Origin: Campylobacter fetus subsp. fetus
GTDB taxonomy: Bacteria; Campylobacterota; Campylobacteria; Campylobacterales; Campylobacteraceae
DNA: 64,000 nucleotides
Direction: 5' to 3'
Assembly (NCBI RefSeq): GCF_900475935.1
Contig: NZ_LS483431.1
Coordinates: forward strand, 434,001-498,000
Shown piece by piece: positions 9,101-16,669 of the stretch. Numbering within the stretch: position 1 is the stretch's first letter; every line of letters starts with the position of its first letter. A model generated the notes under the pieces. That model was not told the origin of the DNA. It did not search any database and worked only from the letters and a program-made list of their open reading frames with translations. A program made the position numbers and the translations under genes.

Positions 9101-9519
9101 ATAGTATCAGCAACATAATTACTAACAATTACCTTATTATTAAATAGATCTTGATTAGCCCCAGCATTACTAGGATCTTTAGCAGCATTCACGAAGTGTC
9201 CTACTAAATCAGCCTTACTTACTGTACCATTATCTAAAAGATCAACCCAATACTTAAGACCAGCTTTTTGCTCATCACTAACAAACTCAGTTAAATTAAC
9301 AGCATTCTTAAATAAATGCTTTACAAACGACTCATTATTATTTAAAGTCTCGCCAAGAAAACTCTTAGTAATATCTAAATTAAGTATAGCATTAGATGTC
9401 TCAATCATACCCCATCCATTAGCACTACTCTCATTTACCCAATAAGTATTACCTTCACCCTCTGTAGGTCTTCCAAAAAGAACTATAAATAGCTCTGAAA
9501 CTTCTGATTTTGAAATCAT
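6181..9519 (-). CDS. sap: S-layer surface array protein homolog (1112 aa)
   Basis: It has the constant 182-residue N-terminus and is identical to the 1120-4443 product to about residue 860 (SSLDISGVKG). It then switches to a different C-terminus with GSAGNDTITI and GGAGNDVFNV calcium-binding repeats, an ITDFSAGDSIKF segment and a YGFTYNGDNYLFY...DDVLVKLTGTTVDLDS terminal module. That terminal module resembles the one in the silent plus-strand fragment at 10378-12019. This is the sap domain order: LPS-binding part, variable array-forming part, type I secretion tail. The DNA match to the first copy runs about 2.68 kb (6940-9619 against 1864-4543), so recombination inside the variable region is evident. 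It carries R2 directly upstream. Confidence 0.93.
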   Translation of the reverse strand: MISKSEVSELFIVLFGRPTEGEGNTYWVNESSANGWGMIETSNAILNLDITKSFLGETLNNNESFVKHLFKNAVNLTEFVSDEQKAGLKYWVDLLDNGTVSKADLVGHFVNAAKDPSNAGANQDLFNNKVIVSNYVADTIAKLPLDGLTPDQQNALIQKTVDIINNVTSNSSSVESAKGEVDGLKESIDEAGLNKIALTTENDTITGTEGGDLISGVVGTAAESTLNPGDKIDGGAGNDVLKVDLKNNFKGLKDDGYIKNIEKLSLTNSSVSNRTFDAKGIDGLQTVALSGEKGISVTNLANIVDVELTNLKADKFNVDSIYADKVLDGSADVQNLKVNGVGAKGASVAITADKIETLNLNTTGSQSFVSADVASISVKGNANLSLATGAKTTTLDASSFGGALDADLSTSASVTSIKGGNGNDKITIKDVAVNVAIDGGAGNDELVIKGSTADTLQPTLTNIEKVTVDGNTKDLTLSLKKAQSVTELSFKNIAKTVTESNGNVETVNILANNATDKAVTINDESLKTINFSDVDDKGASVAAKGKIVADKATELTINSNKVTAAADAVVQAANATKIDINAAKDTVGLTLGGVAKLTDLTVNNKGAFALTGANATDLDSVKNLSVNTEGAFSIATATSLKNLNNLSLNGVSADLNSVNVGTATLASLEANINVSGEFKLGTTTAKGDVDFNIENVGALTLGAITSSTGNASVIISSATGNVTLGAVSATQGNLTLNAGNTLGNITIGALAGDIVSVDLGGVLGTINSASGNKVEITSNEVTYVGSEISKNVVEITAAAGGTDLNAQVIGGAAADDALTIIGKGDTQTITASGDLSGGTLTLTLTDATKLSSLDISGVKGLSAATAIDLKNVSVENKLIVDIQGSDAAETITANSTSATLTAITLSGDLGGGANTVTVAPDAAAVAITTIDLSGLSATGGTLSGTITHNAAQTALTTIKGSAGNDTITIGKVNDGLTVTGGAGNDVFNVTAAKIVTADTPEHATITDFSAGDSIKFAASVTAYGNVGTVAGDTLKAAIKAAIALTDKAPGITSADKETTVYGFTYNGDNYLFYNNANGSDSTTVDDVLVKLTGTTVDLDSISLDGATGVTIA

Positions 9520-9619
9520 ACGAACTCCTTAATAAAATAAAATAAAATCCAGACAAACAAACACTAACTAGTCTTATACTTTATTATTATACTTACAAGG
9601 TATCAAAGAGTATTTGGTT

Positions 9620-9815
9620 AAATAAGGTATTATTTTAAATTATAATGGTGGAATGAAAAAGAGGAGTATTAATATAATTAGATGATTAAAAGAATTATAT
9701 AAAAGGATAAATGGGTTAAATAAATTGATAAATTAATCATTGATAAAACAAATTGATAAATATATAAGACGATAAACATTAAAAGAGATTATTAAGAGAT
9801 TGTTTTGAATTTAAA
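9620..9815. repeat. R2 repeat, full-length copy next to RelBE
   Basis: A 196-bp AT-rich segment between the sap constant leader and the 3' end of the accessory gene. It repeats, apparently perfectly, at 21441-21636 and 27123-27318, and in truncated form at 31095-31149 and 50535-50628. It contains ATTATAAT near 9639-9646, which gives a TATAAT on either strand, and only tiny ORFs. In the three full copies it stops at GAATTTAAA, directly against a different accessory gene each time. Confidence 0.85.
9639..9644 (-). promoter_or_regulatory. Candidate sap promoter -10 in the R2 repeat
   Basis: TATAAT on the minus strand with a predicted start near 9632, about 113 bp before the sap ATG. From memory, the published sapA transcript start is also a little over 110 bp upstream. 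Equivalent boxes precede the sap genes starting at 21340, 27022, 30994 and 50434, but not those at 4443, 16461 and 34737. No -35 consensus is visible. Confidence 0.3.
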
Positions 9816-9817
9816 AC

Positions 9818-10075
9818 TCACTCATAAACATCTTTTCTATGAGCAATTTTTACTACAAGAATTACAAGTTTATCGTCTTGAATTTGAGCTATAACACGGT
9901 AATCTCCTATTCTATATCGCCACAAGCCAAGCATATTTCCTACTAGCGCTTTGCCTTCGCAACGTGGATTTTCCAAACTCTCAATGACTTTTAATTTTTT
10001 TAAAATCACGGTTTTAATGCTGCCGTCAAGTTTGGAAAATTCCTTGCTTGCACTTTTGTTAAATAAAACTTTCAA
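9818..10075 (-). CDS. relE: RelE/ParE-family toxin
   Basis: This 85-residue protein has the RelE fold pattern: MKVLFNKSASKEFSKLD at the start, a central GLWRYRIGDYRVI strand pair with basic residues, and a terminal VVKIAHRKDVYE. RelE toxins cut mRNA in the ribosomal A site and are held inactive by their antitoxin. The antitoxin gene lies immediately upstream and overlaps by four bases (ATGA), the usual antitoxin-first operon. R2 abuts the 3' end. The module sits in a gap between sap copies. RelE and ParE subfamilies are hard to separate by eye. Confidence 0.85.
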   Translation of the reverse strand: MKVLFNKSASKEFSKLDGSIKTVILKKLKVIESLENPRCEGKALVGNMLGLWRYRIGDYRVIAQIQDDKLVILVVKIAHRKDVYE

Positions 10076-10293
10076 AGCAAAATTCCATATTTTTTAGACA
10101 TATCGTCTATAGTATAAGTTTTTTCGTTTTCGCTATCTTTTATCGATTTAATGGCATCTTTATAATCATCAAAATCATCAAGCAAATTCGATATGGCTTC
10201 TTTAAAATAGAATGATTTGCTTCTTTTTGTCTCTTTTGCAAGATTATCTAACCTATCTGCTAAATCATCATCTAATCTGAATGAAACTTGCAT
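10072..10293 (-). CDS. relB: RelB-type ribbon-helix-helix antitoxin
   Basis: A 73-residue antitoxin. The N-terminal half (MQVSFRLDDDLADRLDNLAKETKRSKSFY split by the ribbon and two helices) is a ribbon-helix-helix DNA-binding domain. The acidic C-terminus (DSENEKTYTIDDMSKKYGI) would wrap the toxin. It is co-transcribed with the RelE-like gene through a 4-bp overlap. An AAAGGAG ribosome site precedes the ATG. Two palindrome-like operator sites upstream imply autoregulation by the toxin-antitoxin complex. Confidence 0.82.
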   Translation of the reverse strand: MQVSFRLDDDLADRLDNLAKETKRSKSFYFKEAISNLLDDFDDYKDAIKSIKDSENEKTYTIDDMSKKYGILL

Positions 10294-10308
10294 TTTGCTC
10301 TCCTTTAT

Positions 10309-10337
10309 ATACTTGTATTTATTAGAAATACTAGTAT
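10309..10337 (-). promoter_or_regulatory. Tandem operator of the relBE module
   Basis: Two related 10-bp sites, ATACTTGTAT (10309-10318) and the perfect palindrome ATACTAGTAT (10328-10337), are 19 bp apart, about two helical turns. The second overlaps a TATACT -10-like box on the minus strand. Paired sites at this spacing suit cooperative binding by ribbon-helix-helix dimers. Binding itself is inferred. Confidence 0.55.
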
Positions 10338-10377
10338 AGCATTTTTAAACTTAAATTCTATTTGACTTCACTTAATT

Positions 10378-12019
10378 AACTATAGCTTCTTTAAATGGAG
10401 CCACTACTAGTTTATCTATAGAAAACACTGGAGACGTGACTATATCTAATGCTTCTTCTGCTTTAGAAGGTGATTTTAGTATAAATGCAAATAATGCAAA
10501 CGGATTAACAACCGGCGTTATAACAGCTAATAAAGGAGCTATATCTATAAATGCAAATGGTGTTAGTGCTATAACAGTTGGAAACCTAAGCGCCAAATCA
10601 TCGATAACCCTAAACGCAGGAGACGCAAGTACTTCGGTAAAAGCAGGCAATATAGCTGCAGATAGCGTAAATGTAGATCTTTCTAAAGTATTAGGTACTA
10701 CAACAGTAGGTAAAATAACATCTGATAATATAATATATAAAGCTTCAGAGCTTTCAGCTGATACTGAAGGTAAGATAGCTTTAGCATCAAAAGGTAATAT
10801 TCAAAATTTCAAAGCAGAAGTTACTGGTAGTTTAGGCGATGATAAAATAGAATTAACTACCGCAGCTACTACTTCATCAGTAACTCTATCAGGCGATTTG
10901 GGTGTAGGAAACGATACTGTAGATATAAATGAAACTTCAGCAGTAGACGCTCTTAAAACAGTAAATTTAAGTGGCTTAACTAATTACGCTACTTCTACAA
11001 CAAAACTACAAGCAGCTGCGAACGATACTCTTACGTTTAATGGCGGAAGCGGTGATGATAGCGTAGAAGTATCAGGAACTACTATAGCATCTCTTAAGGT
11101 AATTGGTGATTTTGGTGGAGGGAACTTAGATAAGCTTACTTTAGGTACAAATACTACTGCTATAACCGGAGCCGATTCTGCAGTAACTATAGATATCACT
11201 AAAGTAACTAATGTAGATAGTACCGAGATCAACTTTACAAACGGTGCAACAGATATGAGTGATAAAGCTCTTACTATAAAGGGTAGTGAGTCAAATGACC
11301 AAGTTACTCTTAAACTACTTGCTGCTACTACTAAGGTTAAGGTAGATGGGGATTTGGGCGATGGAAACGATACGTTTGTATTTAATATAGGCGCTGCTAC
11401 TGCTACAAGTATAACAGATATCGACCTTATAGGATTAAAAGGCGTTGAAGTAGGTCTTCACGGTGCTGACGCAGCTACGGCGTTTGATTTTAGCACATAT
11501 ACCGGCTTAACTACGTTTAATGCAACAACAGGCGCGGATAATATTAAATTAGGAACATTAACTGAAAGTGCAGTCGTAAATCTTGGTTCAGGAGATGACA
11601 AGATAGAAACAGGCGCATTTACTGCAACTAAGACTCTTAAGATTGCCGGTGGTGAGGGAAATGATACGTTTGATATCAAAGCTTCTGTAATTGTTACAGT
11701 AGCAACTCCTGAATTTGTAGAAATAACAGATTTTAGCGCAGGCGATAAAATTACTTTTGGTGCTGCAATTACTTATGAAAATAAAGGTATTGGACAAGGA
11801 GATACTTTAAAAGCAGCTGCCGAAACTATATTAGGTACTTCAGATACAGCTAATACGGTGTACGGCTTTACGTACAATAACGATACTTACTTATTGTACA
11901 ACGCTGCAGGTAGCACCGCTACGCTTACAACAAGCGATTTAATAGTTAAACTAAGCGGTACAACCGTTGATTTAGATAGTCTTACTACATCAACAAATGA
12001 TATAGTATTTGCTTCTTAA
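10378..12019 (+). pseudogene. sap: Silent 5'-truncated sap copy in inverted orientation
   Basis: The reading frame is open from the left junction to TAA at 12019. It encodes sap variable and C-terminal sequence without the 182-residue LPS-binding part, leader, ribosome site or promoter. The apparent GTG start at 10436 is internal, because matching in-frame codons continue upstream to about 10382. Bases 10378-11359 match the complement of 13237-14218 in the neighbouring sap gene (about 982 bp). After VKVDGDLG the two C-termini diverge. The tail has GGEGNDTFDI repeats, ITDFSAGDKITF and a DLIVKLSGTTVDLDS end like other Sap C-termini. It is the only plus-strand sap sequence here and ends in its own terminator, so I read it as a recombination donor. 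Confidence 0.88.
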
Positions 12020-12070
12020 TCGTGTTTTTCAAACCAAACCTTAATAAATAGTAGATAGTTTTTTTGCTAA

Positions 12071-12095
12071 AAGAAGTCGGATTTTCCGACTTCTT
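12071..12095 (+). terminator. Terminator after the plus-strand sap fragment
   Basis: A 10-bp perfect stem (AAGAAGTCGG/CCGACTTCTT) with loop ATTTT. The same hairpin follows the sap gene at 23255 (23184-23208), which links these two 3' ends. Confidence 0.75.
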
Positions 12096-12513
12096 GATAT
12101 ATTATTTAATTCTTTCAAATAAATCTTTTAAATTTAAAATCAATATTGCATTATAGTATTACATTATAGTTATCGTAAATTTATATGTTAAATTATATAA
12201 ATTTATATAATTTAATCATGAACTATTAAATATCTAAATATAAATTTAGTAGTATAAATTTATAAATATCTATATAAAATACTTATATCTATAAATAACA
12301 AAAATAACAAATCAAATTTAAAAGAGTTTAAAAGAATTTATGAATTAAAAAATATAAAAGTAGAGTTATTAAATTTAAAACAATTAAAAGTAGTTAAATA
12401 AGCTAGTCAAATTTAAAAAGATAAATTTATGAGTTAAAGTAGTCAAATTTAAAAAAGCTAAAATAGATAAATTTAAAAACAAACTATAGAGTAGTTAAAT
12501 TTAAAACAATTCA
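12096..12513. other. AT-rich gap between convergent sap ends
   Basis: No convincing gene. The sequence is very AT-rich with many AAATTTAAA words. From about 12400 it matches the sequence before the terminator at 47039, showing that the shared sap 3' flank extends beyond the hairpin in these two copies. Confidence 0.6.
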
Positions 12514-12535
12514 AGGAGCCTATTTAAAGGCTCCT
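12514..12535 (-). terminator. Terminator of the 1290-aa sap gene
   Basis: An AGGAGCCT/AGGCTCCT hairpin identical to those at 1048, 6101 and 47039, placed just beyond the 3'-flank motif. Confidence 0.72.
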
Positions 12536-12588
12536 CTAGCAAAAAACTATCTACTATTTATTAAGGTTTGGTTTGAAACAATTTACGA

Positions 12589-15500
12589 TTAAGCTATAGC
12601 AACAGCGTGAAGTTCGCCGTCTATAAGCTGTAGATTAAAGTCGGTTCCGACCTTAACTCCGGCTAGTTTAACTACGATGTCGTTAGCATCTAGTTCATCT
12701 GCCGTGCCGCCTACTTTGTTATAAACCACGTATGTATCAGTGCCGTTTACATAAGCAAATATATCTCCATCGGCAACTGTGTTTAGTCCATCTACTGCCG
12801 TAATCTTAGCATCTGCAAATTTAGTTTTTAATTCAGTTGCAGAAGCCTCATCAACATTGCTTGTAACTACAACAAGTTTATTTTCTGCTACAAAACTATC
12901 AAATTTGATTTTATCTCCGACTGCGAAATTCTTTATAACAGATGATTGGACATTAGCATCATCATCTACCGCTGTTACTTTTGCTGCATCTTTAAATACA
13001 AAAGTATCGTTTCCATCGCCGCCGTCTATAGATATGCCTTCTCCTTTTGCAGTTGAAGCTTTATCTCCTAAGGTTATGATATCGTTTCCTTTTGTACCTT
13101 TCACATCGGCAAGAACAGAAGTAAGTGCGCTTATATCTATAATTCCTTTTGTCGTACTAAGTTCGCTTAAATCTATATGGGTTACTGATGCTACTGCGTT
13201 AGTTACGTCTAAGGTAAATTCATCTCCGCTTTGGTTGCCCAAATCCCCATCTACCTTAACCTTAGTAGTAGCAGCAAGTAGTTTAAGAGTAACTTGGTCA
13301 TTTGACTCACTACCCTTTATAGTAAGAGCTTTATCACTCATATCTGTTGCACCGTTTGTAAAGTTGATCTCGGTACTATCTACATTAGTTACTTTAGTGA
13401 TATCTATAGTTACTGCAGAATCGGCTCCGGTTATAGCAGTAGTATTTGTACCTAAAGTAAGCTTATCTAAGTTCCCTCCACCAAAATCACCAATTACCTT
13501 AAGAGATGCTATAGTAGTTCCTGATACTTCTACGCTATCATCACCGCTTCCGCCATTAAACGTAAGAGTATCGTTCGCAGCTGCTTGTAGTTTTGTTGTA
13601 GAAGTAGCGTAATTAGTTAAGCCACTTAAATTTACTGTTTTAAGAGCGTCTACTGCTGAAGTTTCATTTATATCTACAGTATCGTTTCCTACACCCAAAT
13701 CGCCTGATAGAGTTACTGATGAAGTAGTAGCTGCGGTAGTTAATTCTATTTTATCATCGCCTAAACTACCAGTAACTTCTGCTTTGAAATTTTGAATATT
13801 ACCTTTTGATGCTAAAGCTATCTTACCTTCAGTATCAGCTGAAAGCTCTGAAGCTTTATATATTATATTATCAGATGTTATTTTACCTACTGTTGTAGTA
13901 CCTAATACTTTAGAAAGATCTACATTTACGCTATCTGCAGCTATATTGCCTGCTTTTACCGAAGTACTTGCGTCTCCTGCGTTTAGGGTTATCGATGATT
14001 TGGCGCTTAGGTTTCCAACTGTTATAGCACTAACACCATTTGCATTTATAGATATAGCTCCTTTATTAGCTGTTATAACGCCGGTTGTTAATCCGTTTGC
14101 ATTATTTGCATTTATACTAAAATCACCTTCTAAAGCAGAAGAAGCATTAGATATAGTCACGTCTCCAGTGTTTTCTATAGATAAACTAGTAGTGGCTCCA
14201 TTTAAAGAAGCTATAGTTGAAGCACCTTTTACGTTTGTAAGAGATACAGTAGTAGACGCTGCAGCTTTTAAAGCTCCTGTTTCAAATTTGCCTTCTACGC
14301 CGTTTACGCTTATACTTAGATTATCTGTTTCTGAATTAGCAGCGCCTAGTTTTGCGTCTCCGCTCATAGCGTTTAGGTTGATATTTATAGAGCCTTTAGT
14401 AACCGTATTTCCTACTTCTAGTCCGGCTTTTAGTCCGCTAGCATTTAGCGCTATGCCTTGAGTAACTTTGTCTGAACCTAAATTACCTAGTGTAACTGCT
14501 GATTTATCGTTTGCACCACTTAGAGTAACGGTGCTAACTCCTACTAATCCGGTTATAGTATCAAATGAAAATTTACCGTCTGTAGTTACGTTTAAATTTG
14601 ATAATGCATCTAAGCTATTTGCATCTCCTTTTATAGTAAATCCATCTACTGATTTGTTTACAACTGCTAGATCTTTTAGTTTAGTTGCACTTAGCTTTAA
14701 GCTTTGAGCAGTTTTCTCTGCATTGATGTTTAATGACATGCTAGTAGCTGAATTTGCAGTTAGAGTAGCGCCTGTGCTTGTAATGTTTGCTAAAGCGTCT
14801 GTATTTACGGTAAGATTTGTAGCTTTAGTGGCTGTTAAGTTTCCTTTTATTTCAGCTGCTTCCGTACCTGCTTTATAATTTATAGTAGCTAAGTTTTCGC
14901 TATCTATAGTTACTGCATTTGTACCTTCAGCAGTTGATAAGAAGTTAAGTGAAGATATGTTACTATTTAATACAATTACTCCACCCGTATCTCCTTTGAT
15001 ATTTAGCTCGCTTACGTCTTTTGCGTTGTTCATAGCTAGAGTTAGATCTCCAGTTGCGTCTAACGTAACTTTTTCTACGTTTGCTACTGTAGGTTTTAAA
15101 GTGCCAGAGCCTTTGATAACCAACTCATCATTCCCCGCTCCGCCATCTACATTAACATTAGCTACTTTTGTGCCTACAACAAATTTATCATCTCCGCTAC
15201 CGCCTTTAACGGTTTTTACATCAGCAGCTTTTAGATCGGCGCTAACTTTGCCGCTAGAAGCGCTAGCATCTAAACTATTGACTCCTGCTTTAACTTCTAA
15301 TGTAATGTTTGCGTTTCCTTTTACAGATACGTCTTTTGAAGTAATATCTTTTAAGAAACTATCTTTTCCTGTAGCGTTTAAACTTAAATTTTCTATCTTA
15401 TCGGCAGTTATTGCTACGCTAGCACCTTTAGCACCAACACCATTTACTTTTAAATTTTGCACATCAGCTGAACCATCAAGCACTTTATCCGCATATATAG

Positions 15501-16461
15501 AATCTACATTGAAATTAGCAGCTTGAAGATTTGTCAATTCAATATCCGCGATGTTTGCAAGGTTTTTAACTTCTATACCTTTTTCGCTATTTAAAGCTAA
15601 AGTTTGTACGTCTTTGATACCTTTAGCGTCGAATGTTCTTGATATAAGTCCGCTATTAAGTAATGATATCTTCTCCACACCCTTAATAACCCCACTACTA
15701 TCTAAACCAGTAAAGTTACTCTTAAGATCCACTTTTAATATATCACTTCCTGCTCCACCATCAATAACATCTCCTGCATTAAGAGTATTTTCACTAGCAA
15801 GTGAGCTTACCACCCCACTAATAAGATCTCCACCCTCAGTACCAGTAATAGTATCATTCTCAGTAGTAAGAGCTATCTTATTTAAACCAGCCTCATCTAT
15901 ACTCTCTTTTAACCCATCAACCTCACCCTTAGCACTCTCAACACTACTACTATTACTAGTAACATTATTAATTATATCAACAGTCTTTTGTATTAAAGCA
16001 TTTTGTTGATCAGGAGTAAGACCATCAAGTGGAAGTTTAGCTATAGTATCAGCAACATAATTACTAACAATTACCTTATTATTAAATAGATCTTGATTAG
16101 CCCCAGCATTACTAGGATCTTTAGCAGCATTCACGAAGTGTCCTACTAAATCAGCCTTACTTACTGTACCATTATCTAAAAGATCAACCCAATACTTAAG
16201 ACCAGCTTTTTGCTCATCACTAACAAACTCAGTTAAATTAACAGCATTCTTAAATAAATGCTTTACAAACGACTCATTATTATTTAAAGTCTCGCCAAGA
16301 AAACTCTTAGTAATATCTAAATTAAGTATAGCATTAGATGTCTCAATCATACCCCATCCATTAGCACTACTCTCATTTACCCAATAAGTATTACCTTCAC
16401 CCTCTGTAGGTCTTCCAAAAAGAACTATAAATAGCTCTGAAACTTCTGATTTTGAAATCAT
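12589..16461 (-). CDS. sap: S-layer surface array protein homolog (1290 aa, largest)
   Basis: The constant N-terminus leads into a variable region. It keeps the IALTTENDTITGTEGGD block and the SIYADKVLDGSADVQNLKV block seen in other copies, but most of the rest differs. RTX-like motifs include GGAGSDILKV, GGSGDDKFVV, GGAGNDELVI, GGSGDDSVEV and, near the C-terminus, GGDGNDTFVF. The tail has IKNFAVGDKIKF and a DIVVKLAG motif. About 980 bp (13237-14218) is present again in inverted orientation in the truncated copy at 10378, and about 300 bp (14866-15165) is shared with the 23255-27022 gene. It is therefore a hub of exchange. R2 is absent from its upstream side, where a hipA-like gene begins after 208 bp. 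Confidence 0.93.
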   Translation of the reverse strand: MISKSEVSELFIVLFGRPTEGEGNTYWVNESSANGWGMIETSNAILNLDITKSFLGETLNNNESFVKHLFKNAVNLTEFVSDEQKAGLKYWVDLLDNGTVSKADLVGHFVNAAKDPSNAGANQDLFNNKVIVSNYVADTIAKLPLDGLTPDQQNALIQKTVDIINNVTSNSSSVESAKGEVDGLKESIDEAGLNKIALTTENDTITGTEGGDLISGVVSSLASENTLNAGDVIDGGAGSDILKVDLKSNFTGLDSSGVIKGVEKISLLNSGLISRTFDAKGIKDVQTLALNSEKGIEVKNLANIADIELTNLQAANFNVDSIYADKVLDGSADVQNLKVNGVGAKGASVAITADKIENLSLNATGKDSFLKDITSKDVSVKGNANITLEVKAGVNSLDASASSGKVSADLKAADVKTVKGGSGDDKFVVGTKVANVNVDGGAGNDELVIKGSGTLKPTVANVEKVTLDATGDLTLAMNNAKDVSELNIKGDTGGVIVLNSNISSLNFLSTAEGTNAVTIDSENLATINYKAGTEAAEIKGNLTATKATNLTVNTDALANITSTGATLTANSATSMSLNINAEKTAQSLKLSATKLKDLAVVNKSVDGFTIKGDANSLDALSNLNVTTDGKFSFDTITGLVGVSTVTLSGANDKSAVTLGNLGSDKVTQGIALNASGLKAGLEVGNTVTKGSININLNAMSGDAKLGAANSETDNLSISVNGVEGKFETGALKAAASTTVSLTNVKGASTIASLNGATTSLSIENTGDVTISNASSALEGDFSINANNANGLTTGVITANKGAISINANGVSAITVGNLSAKSSITLNAGDASTSVKAGNIAADSVNVDLSKVLGTTTVGKITSDNIIYKASELSADTEGKIALASKGNIQNFKAEVTGSLGDDKIELTTAATTSSVTLSGDLGVGNDTVDINETSAVDALKTVNLSGLTNYATSTTKLQAAANDTLTFNGGSGDDSVEVSGTTIASLKVIGDFGGGNLDKLTLGTNTTAITGADSAVTIDITKVTNVDSTEINFTNGATDMSDKALTIKGSESNDQVTLKLLAATTKVKVDGDLGNQSGDEFTLDVTNAVASVTHIDLSELSTTKGIIDISALTSVLADVKGTKGNDIITLGDKASTAKGEGISIDGGDGNDTFVFKDAAKVTAVDDDANVQSSVIKNFAVGDKIKFDSFVAENKLVVVTSNVDEASATELKTKFADAKITAVDGLNTVADGDIFAYVNGTDTYVVYNKVGGTADELDANDIVVKLAGVKVGTDFNLQLIDGELHAVAIA

Positions 16462-16617
16462 ACGAACTCCTTAATAAAATAAAATAAAATCCAGACAAAC
16501 AAACACTAACTAGTCTTATACTTTATTATTATACTTACAAGGTATCAAAGAGTATTTGGTTAAAGCAGGAGAATGATTAAAAGATTAAACAGTATAGAAA
16601 TTTAAGTAGAAATGTAT

Positions 16618-16623
16618 TATAAT
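16618..16623 (+). promoter_or_regulatory. Candidate -10 box for the HipA-like gene
   Basis: TATAAT 46 bp upstream of the ATG at 16670. A ribosome site (AAAGGA) lies 7 bases before that ATG. The box is outside the constant sap leader. Confidence 0.45.
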
Positions 16624-16669
16624 ATTAAAGTAAATTTAAATGATTTCTAAATTAGCTTAAAGGAAAAAA

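Noticed and set aside
10436-12019. Plus-strand sap fragment as a normal gene starting at GTG 10436
   Set aside because: The homologous coding frame continues upstream of that codon, no ribosome site exists, and the LPS-binding part is missing.
12180-12500. AT-rich iteron-like AAATTTAAA words as a replication origin
   Set aside because: The words occur in most intergenic DNA of this window and are not evenly spaced. No DnaA-type boxes or replication gene are near.
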